From the NCBI GenBank assembly GCA_040399685.1, contig JBBART010000001.1, forward strand, positions 1 through 64,000: 64,000 bases of DNA, read 5' to 3'. Within the stretch, counting starts at the first letter, position 1. The number at the start of each line of letters is the position of its first letter. Position numbers and translations under genes: made by a program. Below, piece by piece: positions 34,539-44,188 of the stretch. The notes below the pieces were generated by a model. The model did no database searches. It was not told the origin of the DNA and saw only the letters and a list, made by a program, of their open reading frames with translations. The stretch is from CAIQQQ01 sp040399685 (GTDB taxonomy: Bacteria; Pseudomonadota; Alphaproteobacteria; Acetobacterales; Acetobacteraceae).

Positions 34539-35498
34539 TCAGCCGCCCGCGGCACCCTGCGTGTTGACGTAGACCGCGTAGATCGAACTGCACGAGGCCA
34601 TGAACAGCCGGTTGCGCCAGCGCCCGCCGAAGCACAGGTTCGCGCAGCGTTCCGGCAGATGAATGTGGCCGATGGCCTCGCCCGCCGGGTTGAACACCCG
34701 CACGCCGTCCTGCTGCGCGTCCATGCCCCAGCCGCACCACAGATTGCCGTCCACATCGCAGCGAAACCCGTCCGGCGTGCCGGTCCCTGCCTCGATGAAC
34801 TTCCGTGGCGCGCCGATGGTCTTGCCGTCGGCACTCACGTCGCAGACCAGGATGCCCCGGCTGCCACGCGACTGCACGATGTAGAGCCGCTTCTCGTCAG
34901 GCGAGAAGGCGAGGCCGTTCGGACCGTTGATGCTCTCGCAGACGATCGTGGCCTCGCCGCTCACCGGGTCCAGCCGATAGACCCGCTCCGGCAATTCCTG
35001 CGCGGCCTTTTCGCCCTGGTAGTAGCCGACGATGCCGAAGGTCGGGTCGGTGAACCAGATGCTGCCATCCGATTTCACCACCAGGTCGTTCGGCGAATTC
35101 AGGCGCTTGCCGTCGAAGCGGTCGAGCAGCACGGTGACGGACCCGTCATACTCCGTGCGGCTGACCATGCGACCGCCATGTTCGCAGGTGACAAGGCGGC
35201 CCTGGCGGTCGCGCGTGTTGCCGTTGGCATTGCCCGAGGTCTTGCGGAACACGCCGACGGTGTCTGTCTCCTCGTCCCAGCGCATGATGCGGTTGGTGGG
35301 GATGTCGCTCCACAGCAATTGACGCTGATCCCCGAACCAGACCGGACCTTCCACCCAGCGGCCACCGCTGGCGATGCGCTCGATTATGCCGGACGCAAGG
35401 CGGTACTGCTCGAACGAATGATGCAGGATCTCGATGGCCGGATCGGGGCAGCGCGTCACGGCCTGCATGGCCGCCAGGCTTTCGGTCGTCATGTTCAC
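34539..35498 (-). CDS. SMP-30/gluconolactonase family protein
   Basis: Six-bladed beta-propeller of 319 residues with the metal ligands in order: WVEGPVWF (Glu), LNSPNDLVVKSDGSIWF (Asn) and GTPDGFRCDVDGNLW (Asp). Members hydrolyse sugar lactones or other lactones with Ca2+ or Zn2+. It sits between the Liv binding protein and a second lactonase-type hydrolase in the same operon. The ATG at 35492 (MTTES) is an alternative start. Confidence 0.9.
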   Translation of the reverse strand: MNMTTESLAAMQAVTRCPDPAIEILHHSFEQYRLASGIIERIASGGRWVEGPVWFGDQRQLLWSDIPTNRIMRWDEETDTVGVFRKTSGNANGNTRDRQGRLVTCEHGGRMVSRTEYDGSVTVLLDRFDGKRLNSPNDLVVKSDGSIWFTDPTFGIVGYYQGEKAAQELPERVYRLDPVSGEATIVCESINGPNGLAFSPDEKRLYIVQSRGSRGILVCDVSADGKTIGAPRKFIEAGTGTPDGFRCDVDGNLWCGWGMDAQQDGVRVFNPAGEAIGHIHLPERCANLCFGGRWRNRLFMASCSSIYAVYVNTQGAAGG

Positions 35499-35514
35499 TA
35501 CGTCCTTTTGCTTG

Positions 35515-36765
35515 TTACGACTTGGGCCAGATCGGCTCGGCCGTCGCCATTGCCGGCGGATAGATCGCCTTCGGCACGCCGTCCTGCCACTGGATGATCA
35601 CCAGTTGTGCATCCACCAGGCGGCCCTTGTCGTCGAACTTCAGGCGGCGGCTGGGGACGAACTTGGCAGGGCCTTCATCTTTGATATCCATTGCGCGAAT
35701 CGCGTCGCCCACCTTGCGGCGGTCGGCCACGCCGGCGCGCTCAACGGCTTCCTTCAGGATCAGCATGTCCACATAGGTCATGATGGCGTCCTGGTTCAGC
35801 CAGGGCTCCTTGGTGCGCTCCATGAAGCGCTGGGCGATGGCCTCCTGGCCCTTGCCGCCCCAGTTGCCCAACATGGCCATGCAGCCCTGCAGGATCTTCG
35901 GGCCGATCACCGTCGCCATCTCAGGCGCGCCCCATTGGCCGCCGGCACCCATTTTCGGCAGCTTGTCGGTGCCAAGATTGTATTCGCTGAACTTGTCGAG
36001 CAGCACCTTGGTGTCGGGCACGTTGGTCGACATCAGCAGCATGATCTGCGGCCGGCCGTTGCGCACCCGCTGGACGATGGAGGTCGCATCGGAGAGCGGT
36101 GGCGTGTAGGTCTCGTCCGCCACAGCCTTCAGTTTGTAGCGCTCCAGCTCCGTTGTCCGGATCGGCTTCATGAAGCTGATTTGAGAGGCGGTGTTGTCGG
36201 CCACCAGCCCAATCGTTGTGGTTTCCTTGCCGGTCGCCTTGCGTGCGAGGTCGAGGAAGGTCGGCAGTGCCTTCAGCGCCTGCTGGTCGGCCGTCGGCGC
36301 CATCTGGAACACGTTGCGGAAACCCCGCCCGGTGATGGCATCGGAATAGGACAACGTCAGCCAGGGCAGTTCGGCGCGTTCGGTCACTTCCGTCACCGCG
36401 AGGGTGAAGCTGCTGAGCCACGCGCCGGTGCCGCCAATCAGATCCGGGTTCTGCGCAAGCATGCGCTGGGCTGCGTTGGCGGCCTTTTCCGTGCTGTCGC
36501 CGGCATCGATGACGATCAGTTCCATCTTGGCGCCGCCGAGAGACTTGATGCCGCCGGCGTTGTTGATGTCCTCGATGCCCATTTCTGCGCCGTTGCGCAT
36601 CATCTGGCCGTTGCGCGCCCACGGGCCGGACATCGGCGCCAGAAGGGCCACCTTCACGGTCTTGGGTGTGCCCTGCGCACGTACGCCGTGGCCGGCAACC
36701 ATGGCCGCACCTGCCACGCCGAGCCCCAAAGCTGTTCTGCGGGGAATGCCTTTTGATTGGGTCAT
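35515..36765 (-). CDS. ABC transporter substrate-binding protein, branched-chain amino acid (LivK) type
   Basis: A 416-residue periplasmic binding protein with a twin-arginine-like signal (IPRRTALGLGVAGAAMVAG, cleavage near RAQG). The family core KVALLAPMSGPWARNGQMM and IEDINNAGGIKSLGG are present. It belongs to the first Liv importer (36835-40300), here encoded after rather than before the permeases. In catabolic clusters such proteins often bind aromatic or other carboxylates. ATG 36765 follows AGGAGGAAAC. Confidence 0.9.
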   Translation of the reverse strand: MTQSKGIPRRTALGLGVAGAAMVAGHGVRAQGTPKTVKVALLAPMSGPWARNGQMMRNGAEMGIEDINNAGGIKSLGGAKMELIVIDAGDSTEKAANAAQRMLAQNPDLIGGTGAWLSSFTLAVTEVTERAELPWLTLSYSDAITGRGFRNVFQMAPTADQQALKALPTFLDLARKATGKETTTIGLVADNTASQISFMKPIRTTELERYKLKAVADETYTPPLSDATSIVQRVRNGRPQIMLLMSTNVPDTKVLLDKFSEYNLGTDKLPKMGAGGQWGAPEMATVIGPKILQGCMAMLGNWGGKGQEAIAQRFMERTKEPWLNQDAIMTYVDMLILKEAVERAGVADRRKVGDAIRAMDIKDEGPAKFVPSRRLKFDDKGRLVDAQLVIIQWQDGVPKAIYPPAMATAEPIWPKS

Positions 36766-36834
36766 TGTTTCCTCCTTTTTGTTTTTGTTTTGACAGGCTC
36801 TTGAACGTCGCTGCACGCACGCATCGGCGAAACG

Positions 36835-37551
36835 CTAGATGTCTCCCAGGCCGAGATAGGAGCGCCGCACCCGGTCGTCCTGGCTCAGGGTGGCGTGCGG
36901 GCCTTCGAGTACGATGCGGCCGGTCTCCAGCACGTAGCCGTTGTCGCAAAGCTCCAACGCCTCGGCCACGCGCTGCTCCACCAGCAGGATGGTCACCCCG
37001 TCCTCGCGATGGATCTGCGAGATGCGCTCGAAGATCATGTCGGCGATGGCCGGCGCCAGCCCCATCGAGGGCTCGTCGAGCATCAGCAGCCGGGGCGAGC
37101 AGGCGAGGCCACGGCCGATGGCGAGCATCTGCTGCTCACCGCCCGACAGCGTGCCCGCCATCTGCTGGCTGCGCTCGGCCAGGCGCGGGAACAGGGCGAA
37201 GATGCGCTCGCGCGCCCGGTGCCAGTGTTGCCGTCCCTGCCTGGGGTAGGCGCCCATTTCCAGGTTTTCCAGAACCGACATGGTCTTGAACACCTGCCGT
37301 CCCTCGGGCACATGCGCAATGCCCAGATGCGCGCGGTCCGAGGCCGGCAGGGCCAGCAGGTCCTTGCCCTCGAAGTGAACGCTGCCGCCCTGTGCGGGAA
37401 CAACGCCTGATATGGCCTTGAACAACGTGGACTTGCCCGCGCCGTTCGGCCCCACCACGGTGACGAACTGCGCCGCCCTGACGGACAGGGACACGCCCTG
37501 CAGCGCACGCACCCCGCCATAGGCGACGCTGAGATCGGTTACTTCGAGCAT
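36835..37551 (-). CDS. ABC transporter ATP-binding protein, LivF type
   Basis: ATPase of 238 residues with Walker A GPNGAGKST, signature LSGGEQQMLAIGRGL, Walker B LLMLDEPSMGLAP and HVPEGRQVF, typical of LivF. It overlaps the end of the LivM-LivG fusion gene by 13 bp. The MLEVTDLSVAYGG start at 37551 was chosen; MGGK at 37563 is possible. Confidence 0.93.
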   Translation of the reverse strand: MLEVTDLSVAYGGVRALQGVSLSVRAAQFVTVVGPNGAGKSTLFKAISGVVPAQGGSVHFEGKDLLALPASDRAHLGIAHVPEGRQVFKTMSVLENLEMGAYPRQGRQHWHRARERIFALFPRLAERSQQMAGTLSGGEQQMLAIGRGLACSPRLLMLDEPSMGLAPAIADMIFERISQIHREDGVTILLVEQRVAEALELCDNGYVLETGRIVLEGPHATLSQDDRVRRSYLGLGDI

Positions 37552-39347
37552 TTTGCCGCCCATTTGCTGCCCAGATACGCTTCCACCACACGCCGATCCT
37601 CCAGCACGCTGTGCGGTGAGCCGCGCGCCAGCATCTTGCCGTGGTCGACCACCAGGAACTCGTCGGCGATCCGCAGCATGGCGTGCATCGTGTGTTCGAT
37701 GATGACGATGGTCAGGCCTTCGTCGCGCAGGCGCTCCAGCACCAGCAGAACGTCGTCGCACTCCTCATGGCCGAGACCTGCCAACGTCTCGTCCAGCAGC
37801 AACACCCGTGGCCGGCCGGCCAGCGCGCGCGCCAGTTCCATCAGCCGCTGTTGCTTGTTGGTCAGGCCGCCTGCCAGCGTCGCGGCCAGGTGGTGCAGGC
37901 CGGTGCGTTCGAGGGCAAGACAGGCGCTCTCGGCTGCGACCGCCCCCTCAAGCCCCGCGCCGTAGGCGCCGACGATGACGTTGTCCAGCAGCGGCAGTCG
38001 CGGGAAGCTGCGCACCACCTGGAACGTGCGGCCAACGCCGGACCGCGCGATCTGGTGCAGGCTCAGGCCGCCCAGGCTCTTGCCGCCGAGCGTGACCGTG
38101 CCGGCATCGGCGGGCAGCACGCCGTTGATGAGGTTGAACAGCGTTGTCTTGCCGGCGCCGTTCGGCCCGATGATTCCCAGCACCTGGCCCGGCGTGACGC
38201 TGAAGCTGACGTCGTCCACCGCCCGCAACCCGCCAAAGGCGCGACTGAGGCCCTCCACCACCAGCAACGGACCGGCGGCCTCGGTGCGAAACGCCGTGAC
38301 CTGTGTGCGCATCGGAGCAATATCCGCCGCCGGCGCCGGCGCCATCGGCCGTCGACGCTGAAGCCGGTCCCGCACCGTCCAGAACAATCCGTCCGGTGCG
38401 ACCATCATGATCAGGATGATCGCGGACCCATAGACCACGCCCTGGATGCCCGGAATGATGTCGCCGACTTCCGCCTGCAACGTCTCCGCCAGCGGGATCA
38501 GCACGATCGCGCCGATCAACGGTCCCCAATAGGTGCCGACACCGCCGAACATCGCGATCACCAGCGCCTGCGCCGAGGTCAGCATGCCGAACACGGCATC
38601 CGGCGTCACCACCAGCAGCACGCAGGCGTAAAGACCGCCGGCCGCCGCAGCCAAGGCACCACTGAGCGCCAGGGCCTTCATCTTGAGCCGGCGCGGGTTG
38701 AGCCCGGCAGCCTCGGCCGCCAGCTCATTTTGACGCAACGCCATCAGCGACAGGCCGAATGCGGAGTTTTCGACGACCATCGAAATGCCCATCGCCACGA
38801 CCAGCAGGCCTGCCGCCACCAGCATGTCCATCCGCCGGTCGGCAAATTGCAGCCATGCGGCGGGATGTTCGCGCTGCATCGGCAGCGCCACTTCCTGAAA
38901 GCCCAGATATTGCAGCACGTAGAGCATCAGCAGCGGGTAGGCGAGCATCGCCAGGGCGAAGTAATGCCCGCGCAGGCGAAAGGTCGGCAACCCGATCAGC
39001 ACCGCCGCAACGCCCCCCAGCACAGCGCCCGCCGGAATGCTCAGCCAGGGTGTGACGCACAGATAGGCGGCGCTGAGCGCCACGGTGTAGGCGCCCACGC
39101 CGATAAAGGCGGCGTGACCGAATGAGATCAGGCCCGAGTAGCCGGAGAACAGATTCCACGAAAGACCCATCGCCGCCCAGATCGGCACCAGCGTCAGCAT
39201 CAACTGGTAATAGCTGTTCTTCACCAGTGATCCGGCGGCGAGGTAGACGCAGATCATCAGGGCGAACAGCAGCGCATCGCGTCGCAGCCGGCGTCCTGCG
39301 CCCGGGCGCAGGACGGGCAGGAGGGAGCGCGGGTGCAGGCCGCTCAT
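37539..39347 (-). CDS. Fused LivM permease - LivG ATPase
   Basis: A 602-residue protein. Residues about 25-335 form a LivM-type permease with SWNLFSGYSGLISFGHAAFI and FGGVGTYWGPLIGA. A linker (about 336-365) joins it to a LivG-type ATPase with Walker A GPNGAGKTT, GVGRTFQVVRSFP and a Walker B LLLDETLAGLGHEE. The ABC signature is LTNKQQRLMELARAL, so LSGGQ is replaced by LTNKQQ, a pattern common in LivG-like members. The start overlaps the LivH stop (ATGA). Such permease-ATPase fusions are known but less common than separate genes. Confidence 0.92.
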   Translation of the reverse strand: MSGLHPRSLLPVLRPGAGRRLRRDALLFALMICVYLAAGSLVKNSYYQLMLTLVPIWAAMGLSWNLFSGYSGLISFGHAAFIGVGAYTVALSAAYLCVTPWLSIPAGAVLGGVAAVLIGLPTFRLRGHYFALAMLAYPLLMLYVLQYLGFQEVALPMQREHPAAWLQFADRRMDMLVAAGLLVVAMGISMVVENSAFGLSLMALRQNELAAEAAGLNPRRLKMKALALSGALAAAAGGLYACVLLVVTPDAVFGMLTSAQALVIAMFGGVGTYWGPLIGAIVLIPLAETLQAEVGDIIPGIQGVVYGSAIILIMMVAPDGLFWTVRDRLQRRRPMAPAPAADIAPMRTQVTAFRTEAAGPLLVVEGLSRAFGGLRAVDDVSFSVTPGQVLGIIGPNGAGKTTLFNLINGVLPADAGTVTLGGKSLGGLSLHQIARSGVGRTFQVVRSFPRLPLLDNVIVGAYGAGLEGAVAAESACLALERTGLHHLAATLAGGLTNKQQRLMELARALAGRPRVLLLDETLAGLGHEECDDVLLVLERLRDEGLTIVIIEHTMHAMLRIADEFLVVDHGKMLARGSPHSVLEDRRVVEAYLGSKWAAKCSK

Positions 39348-40300
39348 GCCCGTTCCGCCGAGCGCCCGAACAATCCTTCCGGGCGCAGTGTGATAATCAG
39401 CAGGAAGACCACGAAGATCGCCGCATTCTGTAACTGCGGCGGCAGCACGAGGGCTGAGAGCTGCTGGACGAAGCCGATGGTCAGGCCGCCCCAGAACGCG
39501 CCCAGAATACTGCCCATACCGCCCAGGACCACGCCTGAATACATGATGATGACATAATCGATGCCGCTAAAGGGGGTGAAGGAGATCGAGGTTGCGATCA
39601 GCCCGCCCGCAATCGCCGTCACGGCGCTGCCGAGGCCGAAGGCGATGCGATGGGCGCGGCTGACATCGACGCCGGTATAGGTGGCAGCCGTCGCGTTGTC
39701 GGCCGAGGCCCGCAGGGAGCGGCCAAGCCAGCTGCGCTCCAGCAGGAAATACAGCAAGATGGCCACCACGATCGCCACCAGGCAGGCAATCACGCGCGCC
39801 TTGTTCATGAACAGCAGCGCCTCGCCGATCCCTGTGTCGAACGTCCAGGCGCTGGAGGAGAGCGTCGTCTGCACCGAACGCGGGGTGGAGCCGAACAGCA
39901 TCAGGCCGCCGTTCTGCAGGATCAGCGAGATGCCGAGGGTGATGATCAGCTGGCCGAAATGGCCTTCGTCCGCGCTGCCGGTTGTGCGCAGGCCGGACAC
40001 ACGCGTCAGCAGGAAGCGGTGGATCATCATGCCGCCGACAAACATCACCGGGCCGGCGATCAAGGCCCCGACCAAAGGAGCCGCCGGGCCGAGGAAGCTG
40101 AGGACACCCCAGCTGGTCACCATGTAGAAGGTGATGAACATGCCGAGCATCAGCAATTCGCCCTGGGCAAAGTTGACCACCCGCATCACGCCGAAGATGA
40201 GGCCGAGGCCGCTGCACATCAGGCCGTAGATGCAGCCGATGGTGAGCCCGGCGGCGAGGGCGTTGATGAGGTTCTCGAAAAAGACGGAAGGGTCGCTCAT
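39344..40300 (-). CDS. ABC transporter permease, LivH type
   Basis: Inner-membrane permease of 318 residues with GLIFGVMRVVNFAQGELLML, the LivH hallmark, and a C-terminal GGMGSILGAFWGGLTIGFVQ. It makes the channel with the LivM half of the next gene. The ATG at 40300 was chosen; an ATG at 40309 adds three residues. It lies 114 bp after the alpha/beta hydrolase gene on the same strand. Confidence 0.92.
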   Translation of the reverse strand: MSDPSVFFENLINALAAGLTIGCIYGLMCSGLGLIFGVMRVVNFAQGELLMLGMFITFYMVTSWGVLSFLGPAAPLVGALIAGPVMFVGGMMIHRFLLTRVSGLRTTGSADEGHFGQLIITLGISLILQNGGLMLFGSTPRSVQTTLSSSAWTFDTGIGEALLFMNKARVIACLVAIVVAILLYFLLERSWLGRSLRASADNATAATYTGVDVSRAHRIAFGLGSAVTAIAGGLIATSISFTPFSGIDYVIIMYSGVVLGGMGSILGAFWGGLTIGFVQQLSALVLPPQLQNAAIFVVFLLIITLRPEGLFGRSAERA

Positions 40301-40414
40301 GCCGCCCATATCCGGGCGCGTGTGTCAGGGTGCGCGGGTGCGCGGTGATCTGGTGCCTCTGTAAGCCTCACGTCCGCATGTCCTTCCCGGTGCCGCTTTG
40401 CGCGGTCTTCTGGT

Positions 40415-41263
40415 TCAGGCGTTACCCAGCATCTCTGCTGCCATCGTGTTGAAGCGGTCCGCCGCTTCATAGGCGACCCAATGGCCCGCCCCTGGAATGA
40501 GTCGGATATCGGCGTCTTGCTGCAAGGCCAGCAGCGCCTGCCGGCGTTCGGCCAACGTGTCGCGGGCCACGGTGTCCTCACTGCCCCATATCGCGCAGAT
40601 TCTGACAGGTGCACCCTCCAGCAGGTCCTTCAAGACGGGTGTTCCGGACAGGCTGACGCTGCGCAGCCTGGCGTGCCTGGTGTTCCAGTCCTGAATGGCC
40701 AGCGCCTGTGCATCGATGCGCCGTGGGTCGGCGATCATCAGGCGCTCAAGATTGGTGCGATGCGCCTCCACCTGCGCGTCACCCACCTTGCCGCGTATCC
40801 TCTCGAGCACCACGTTGCCGCGTTCGATGCCAAGCCCGCTGGCGCCGACGAGGACAATCGTGCCAATGCGGTCCTGCTGGGCCGCCGCGACACCGCCGGC
40901 GATGAGTGAGCCGAGGGAGAAGCCTATTACGTCGAATTCTGTCTCGGGCGGTAGGTGTCGGAGCAGGCCATCGGCCACCAGCCCTGCAATTCCCGGGACC
41001 GTCCATGGCTGCTCCGGGGACAGGTCCGATTCCCCAAGGCCGGGAAGATCCGGCGCGAACACGCGGCGATGGGCGGTGAGGGATTTAAGGTTGCGGATCC
41101 AATGCCGCCAGGAGCCGGAACCGCCATGCAGAAGCAGCAACGGGCGCCCTTGGCCCCAGCTGCGCCAGACAATCTTGCCGTCACCGCACGGCGTTTCGCT
41201 GCGATCCGCCGCGGCATCCCATCGTGCGACTTCTGCCAGCGGATCAACACCGCAGATTGTCAT
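40415..41263 (-). CDS. Alpha/beta hydrolase
   Basis: A 282-residue alpha/beta-hydrolase-fold protein. It has the oxyanion HGGSGSW, the nucleophile elbow GFSLGSLIAGG (Ser about 113), an acid in IWGSEDTVARD and the catalytic His in IPGAGHWVAYEA. It may cleave an ester, a C-C bond (MhpC-like) or a lactone. As the likely first gene of the Liv-importer operon running to 33533, it probably acts on the imported compound or its ring-cleavage product. Confidence 0.87.
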   Translation of the reverse strand: MTICGVDPLAEVARWDAAADRSETPCGDGKIVWRSWGQGRPLLLLHGGSGSWRHWIRNLKSLTAHRRVFAPDLPGLGESDLSPEQPWTVPGIAGLVADGLLRHLPPETEFDVIGFSLGSLIAGGVAAAQQDRIGTIVLVGASGLGIERGNVVLERIRGKVGDAQVEAHRTNLERLMIADPRRIDAQALAIQDWNTRHARLRSVSLSGTPVLKDLLEGAPVRICAIWGSEDTVARDTLAERRQALLALQQDADIRLIPGAGHWVAYEAADRFNTMAAEMLGNA

Positions 41264-41671
41264 ACGAAAGAGTTCGCTGATCGGTGTCGCGCGCGACCGA
41301 TGCTGTCGGAGGCGCGGATTTCAGCAGCTTTTGTCCTGGAATTCAAAGGAGTCGATAGCCTCCCTGAGATTGCATGATGCATTATTATTTCATCAAACAT
41401 ATGCCGTGCTTGCGCACGGCGCAAGCGTCTTTCCCTGTCGTGCATCCGTCTTTTCCGTATGAAAAACCGAGCGCCACAATTTGTTTTGCAGATGCCAAAA
41501 TTCTGAAGCGCGCACTGTCATTCGGATGTCTTGAGTCCACACACGCACGGCGCTGGGCCGTTGGCAGGACAGATCCGAGCTCGTGGGCCTAGGTGCATGG
41601 TGCATTCTTTGTGGCGTCAGTCCGAATCGATATCGCGGGCCGCTTCCACCGAAGCGCCCCGCGATACGGGG
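41264..41671. other. Intergenic promoter region
   Basis: 408 bp between two minus-strand operons. It holds the palindromic site at 41374-41385 in an AT-rich stretch (TTATTATTTCATC follows). A weak CCCCG/CGGGG hairpin at 41657-41671 follows the MBL gene. I see no coding sequence. Confidence 0.4.
41374..41385. promoter_or_regulatory. Full copy of the ATRATGCATYAT motif upstream of the hydrolase/Liv operon
   Basis: ATGATGCATTAT, all 12 positions match the consensus. It lies 111 bp upstream of the alpha/beta hydrolase start. The identical 12-mer occurs before the other Liv operon (47986-47997). Confidence 0.5.
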
Positions 41672-42547
41672 TCAGCCGACGGGGACGTAGCGGAAACCTT
41701 CCGCAGCAGGCTCGATCCGCCCCACTGTCGGCGTCTGGAAATGCGCCGGCAGGAGGAGCGTGCCGGACCCTGCGTGCTTCTCGATCAGCGCTGTCCGCGT
41801 CTGGCGCGCCAGGTCACGGTTGGTATCGGCCGCCGTCGACATAGCGGGGAAACGCAATTGGAGCTGGTGATGGATCACATCGCCCGTCACCACCCCGCGC
41901 TCGCCCTGCGATGCCAAGTTGATCACCACATGGCCCGGCGAATGACCAAAGCAGGGCTCCAGCGTGATGCCGTCCTCGAACACATGATTGTCCTCGACCA
42001 GCACCACCTGGTTGGCCTGCTTGATCGGCAGGACGCTGTCCTCGAAGCTGACGCAATGGACACTCTTGTCCCCGCGCTGGTAGGCGGCATCCCAATGGTC
42101 GTATTCGGTACGGCTGATGATGTATTTGGCGTTGGGGAAGGTCGGCACCCAGCGCCCGTCGAGCAGTTTCGTGTTCCAGCCGACATGGTCCCAGTGCAGA
42201 TGGGTGCACATGACGAAGTCGACCTCCTCCGGCTTCACCCCGGCATCGACGAGTTCGCAGAGGAATTTGGTATCGAGGTGGCTGAACTCCGGCCGGGTCG
42301 AGCGTTCCTTGTTGTTGCCGCAGCAGGTATCGATCAGGATCGTGTGCCGGTCGGTGCGCAGGATGAAGGCATGATAGCTCATGTTGAGGAAGTCGTTCGC
42401 TGCGAACTGACCTTCCGGCAGCTCCCGCTTGCCGATCTCAAGCATGTCCGCCGTGAGGTCGGGGAAAAAGCTCTGCGCGTGCGAAAAGGGCCGTTCCAGT
42501 TCGACAATCTTCTCGACTGAATACTTGCCGATATTAATCCGGGACAT
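41672..42547 (-). CDS. MBL-fold metallo-hydrolase
   Basis: A 291-residue metallo-beta-lactamase-fold protein with the dinuclear metal motif CTHLHWDHVGWN, a downstream CFGHSPGHVVINL and VTGDVIHHQLQL. The sequence type is that of quorum-quenching lactonase or aryl-ester-hydrolase relatives, so hydrolysis of a lactone or ester is likely. It is the last gene of the second Liv operon. The ATG at 42547 follows AGGAGCGACC. Confidence 0.88.
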   Translation of the reverse strand: MSRINIGKYSVEKIVELERPFSHAQSFFPDLTADMLEIGKRELPEGQFAANDFLNMSYHAFILRTDRHTILIDTCCGNNKERSTRPEFSHLDTKFLCELVDAGVKPEEVDFVMCTHLHWDHVGWNTKLLDGRWVPTFPNAKYIISRTEYDHWDAAYQRGDKSVHCVSFEDSVLPIKQANQVVLVEDNHVFEDGITLEPCFGHSPGHVVINLASQGERGVVTGDVIHHQLQLRFPAMSTAADTNRDLARQTRTALIEKHAGSGTLLLPAHFQTPTVGRIEPAAEGFRYVPVG

Positions 42548-42600
42548 CGGTCGCTCCTGCTGGTGATGGGGGCTGTGCGGGCTCGGCTGCCGCGCGCGTC

Positions 42601-43431
42601 TCACTTCAATCCGAAGCCCATGGATTGCAGCGTCTCGCGCAGCGCGTGGCGGCCCATGAGGGAGTCCGGCCCGCGCACGCGGCCGGCGGCCTGTTCACTC
42701 CAGGCCTGGTCCGACATCGACTGGTCGAGGCGGAACCCACGCAGCGTGTCGTCATAGGTGGCTATGTCGGATGGTTCGGCTGTGTGGTAGCGCTCGCGGT
42801 GCAGGACGATGTTCTGCCCCAGCCGCGGCTTGATGCCGGTCTCCACCGCAGGATCAGGGTAGCCGATCGTCAGGCCAAAGACGACGAAGGCGCCTTGCGG
42901 CAGCCCAAGTTCGGCTGCGACCTCACGCGCATGATTGCGCATGGCCCCGATATAGCAAGAACCGAGCCCCAGCGATTCCAGCGCCACGATGGCGTTCTGG
43001 GCTGCGAAGGCGGCATCCGCCACGGCGACAATGAAGCTCTCGGTGTAATCCAGCGCTTCCGCCGGCTGGCCCAGTTGCGCGCTGGTCTCGCGAAGTCGCG
43101 CCAGATCGGCGACGAACATCAGCAACAGCGGCGCTTCGGCTACGTGGCGCTGGTTTGCGGCCAGCCTGGACAGCCGCGCCTTGCGCTCGGAATCCTCAAT
43201 GACGACGATGCTGAACGCCTGCAGGTTGGACGAGGACGGTGCGGATTGTGCCGCCGCCACCAGCAACTCAATCAGCCCGTCCGGCATCGCGCGGTTGCTG
43301 TAGCGGCGCACCGAGCGATGCGACAGCAGTGTTTCCAGAACGGGATTCCATTCGACCGATGGGGCGGCTGGACAAGGTTGCGCCCCATAGCGGCGGGACA
43401 GCGGGTTGAGGTCATCAGGCATCGGCAACAT
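42601..43431 (-). CDS. NADPH-dependent nitroreductase / flavin reductase family
   Basis: FMN-dependent protein of 276 residues with HRSVRRYSNRAMPDGLIELL, AQSAPSSSNLQAFSIVVI and GLGSCYIGAMRNHAREVAAE, typical of the NfsA/FRP branch. It could reduce nitro, quinone or enoate groups, or supply reduced flavin. It lies between the second Liv importer and the MBL hydrolase on the same strand, so it probably belongs to that catabolic unit. An internal ATG nine bases downstream is an alternative start. Confidence 0.87.
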   Translation of the reverse strand: MLPMPDDLNPLSRRYGAQPCPAAPSVEWNPVLETLLSHRSVRRYSNRAMPDGLIELLVAAAQSAPSSSNLQAFSIVVIEDSERKARLSRLAANQRHVAEAPLLLMFVADLARLRETSAQLGQPAEALDYTESFIVAVADAAFAAQNAIVALESLGLGSCYIGAMRNHAREVAAELGLPQGAFVVFGLTIGYPDPAVETGIKPRLGQNIVLHRERYHTAEPSDIATYDDTLRGFRLDQSMSDQAWSEQAAGRVRGPDSLMGRHALRETLQSMGFGLK

Positions 43432-43471
43432 CCATTGTCTTGCGCCACGTCACGGCCAACGCGGCGGCTTG

Positions 43472-44188
43472 TTACAATCCCAGATAGGCTGCCTGCACAC
43501 GCGGGTCGCGTCGCAGGTCCATGCACAGGCCATCGGCCACACAGTTGCCGAGTTCGAGGATCACCGCGCGGGTGGCGATCTGCATCGCCCAGTCGGCGTT
43601 CTGCTCGGCCAGCACGATAGCCAGGCCTTCGCGGGCCTGAATGTCCAGCAGGATCTCGCCGATCTTGCTGACGATGATGGGCGCCAGGCCGAGCGAGGGT
43701 TCGTCCAGCAGGAACAGGCGTGGGCGCGCCATCAGCGCCCGGCCGATCGCCAGCATCTGCTGCTCGCCGCCGCTCAGGCTGCTGGCGCGCTGGTTGGCGC
43801 GTTCCCGCAGGCGCGGAAAGGCTTCCAGCATCTGCTCCAGCCGCAGCGCCTGATCGTCTCGCGTGCGGGTGAAGGCGCCCATGCGCAGGTTTTCCAGAAC
43901 CGAGAGCAGGGGGAACACCCGGCGCCCTTCCGGTGACAGGCCGATACCGAAGCGGACGATATCGGACGGCTTGAGGCCAATGAGCGGGTGGCCATCGAAG
44001 TTGATCGTGCCTTTCACGTCCTGCACCAAACCCATGATGGCCTTGAGCGTGCTGCTTTTGCCGGCGCCGTTGCTGCCGACCAGCGCCACGGTTTCCCCCG
44101 CCGCCACATCGAGATCGATCTTGCGGGTTCCGAACGTGCCGCCGTAGCGGACCTGGAGATCCCTAATGCTGAGGAGTGACATGACCAT
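43472..44188 (-). CDS. ABC transporter ATP-binding protein, LivF type (second set)
   Basis: ATPase of about 236-238 residues with Walker A GSNGAGKSS, LSPEGRRVFPLLSVLENL, signature LSGGEQQMLAIGRAL and Walker B LFLLDEPSLGLAP. It overlaps the end of the livG-type gene. The start may be the ATG two codons further in (MSLLSI). Confidence 0.93.
   Translation of the reverse strand: MVMSLLSIRDLQVRYGGTFGTRKIDLDVAAGETVALVGSNGAGKSSTLKAIMGLVQDVKGTINFDGHPLIGLKPSDIVRFGIGLSPEGRRVFPLLSVLENLRMGAFTRTRDDQALRLEQMLEAFPRLRERANQRASSLSGGEQQMLAIGRALMARPRLFLLDEPSLGLAPIIVSKIGEILLDIQAREGLAIVLAEQNADWAMQIATRAVILELGNCVADGLCMDLRRDPRVQAAYLGL

Noticed and set aside
37641..39125. A 494-codon plus-strand frame antisense to the LivM-LivG fusion
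   Set aside because: No domain features; an antisense shadow of a clear ABC gene.
41657..41671. CCCCG/CGGGG hairpin after the MBL gene as a terminator
   Set aside because: The 5-bp stem has no U-tract; too weak to annotate as a terminator.
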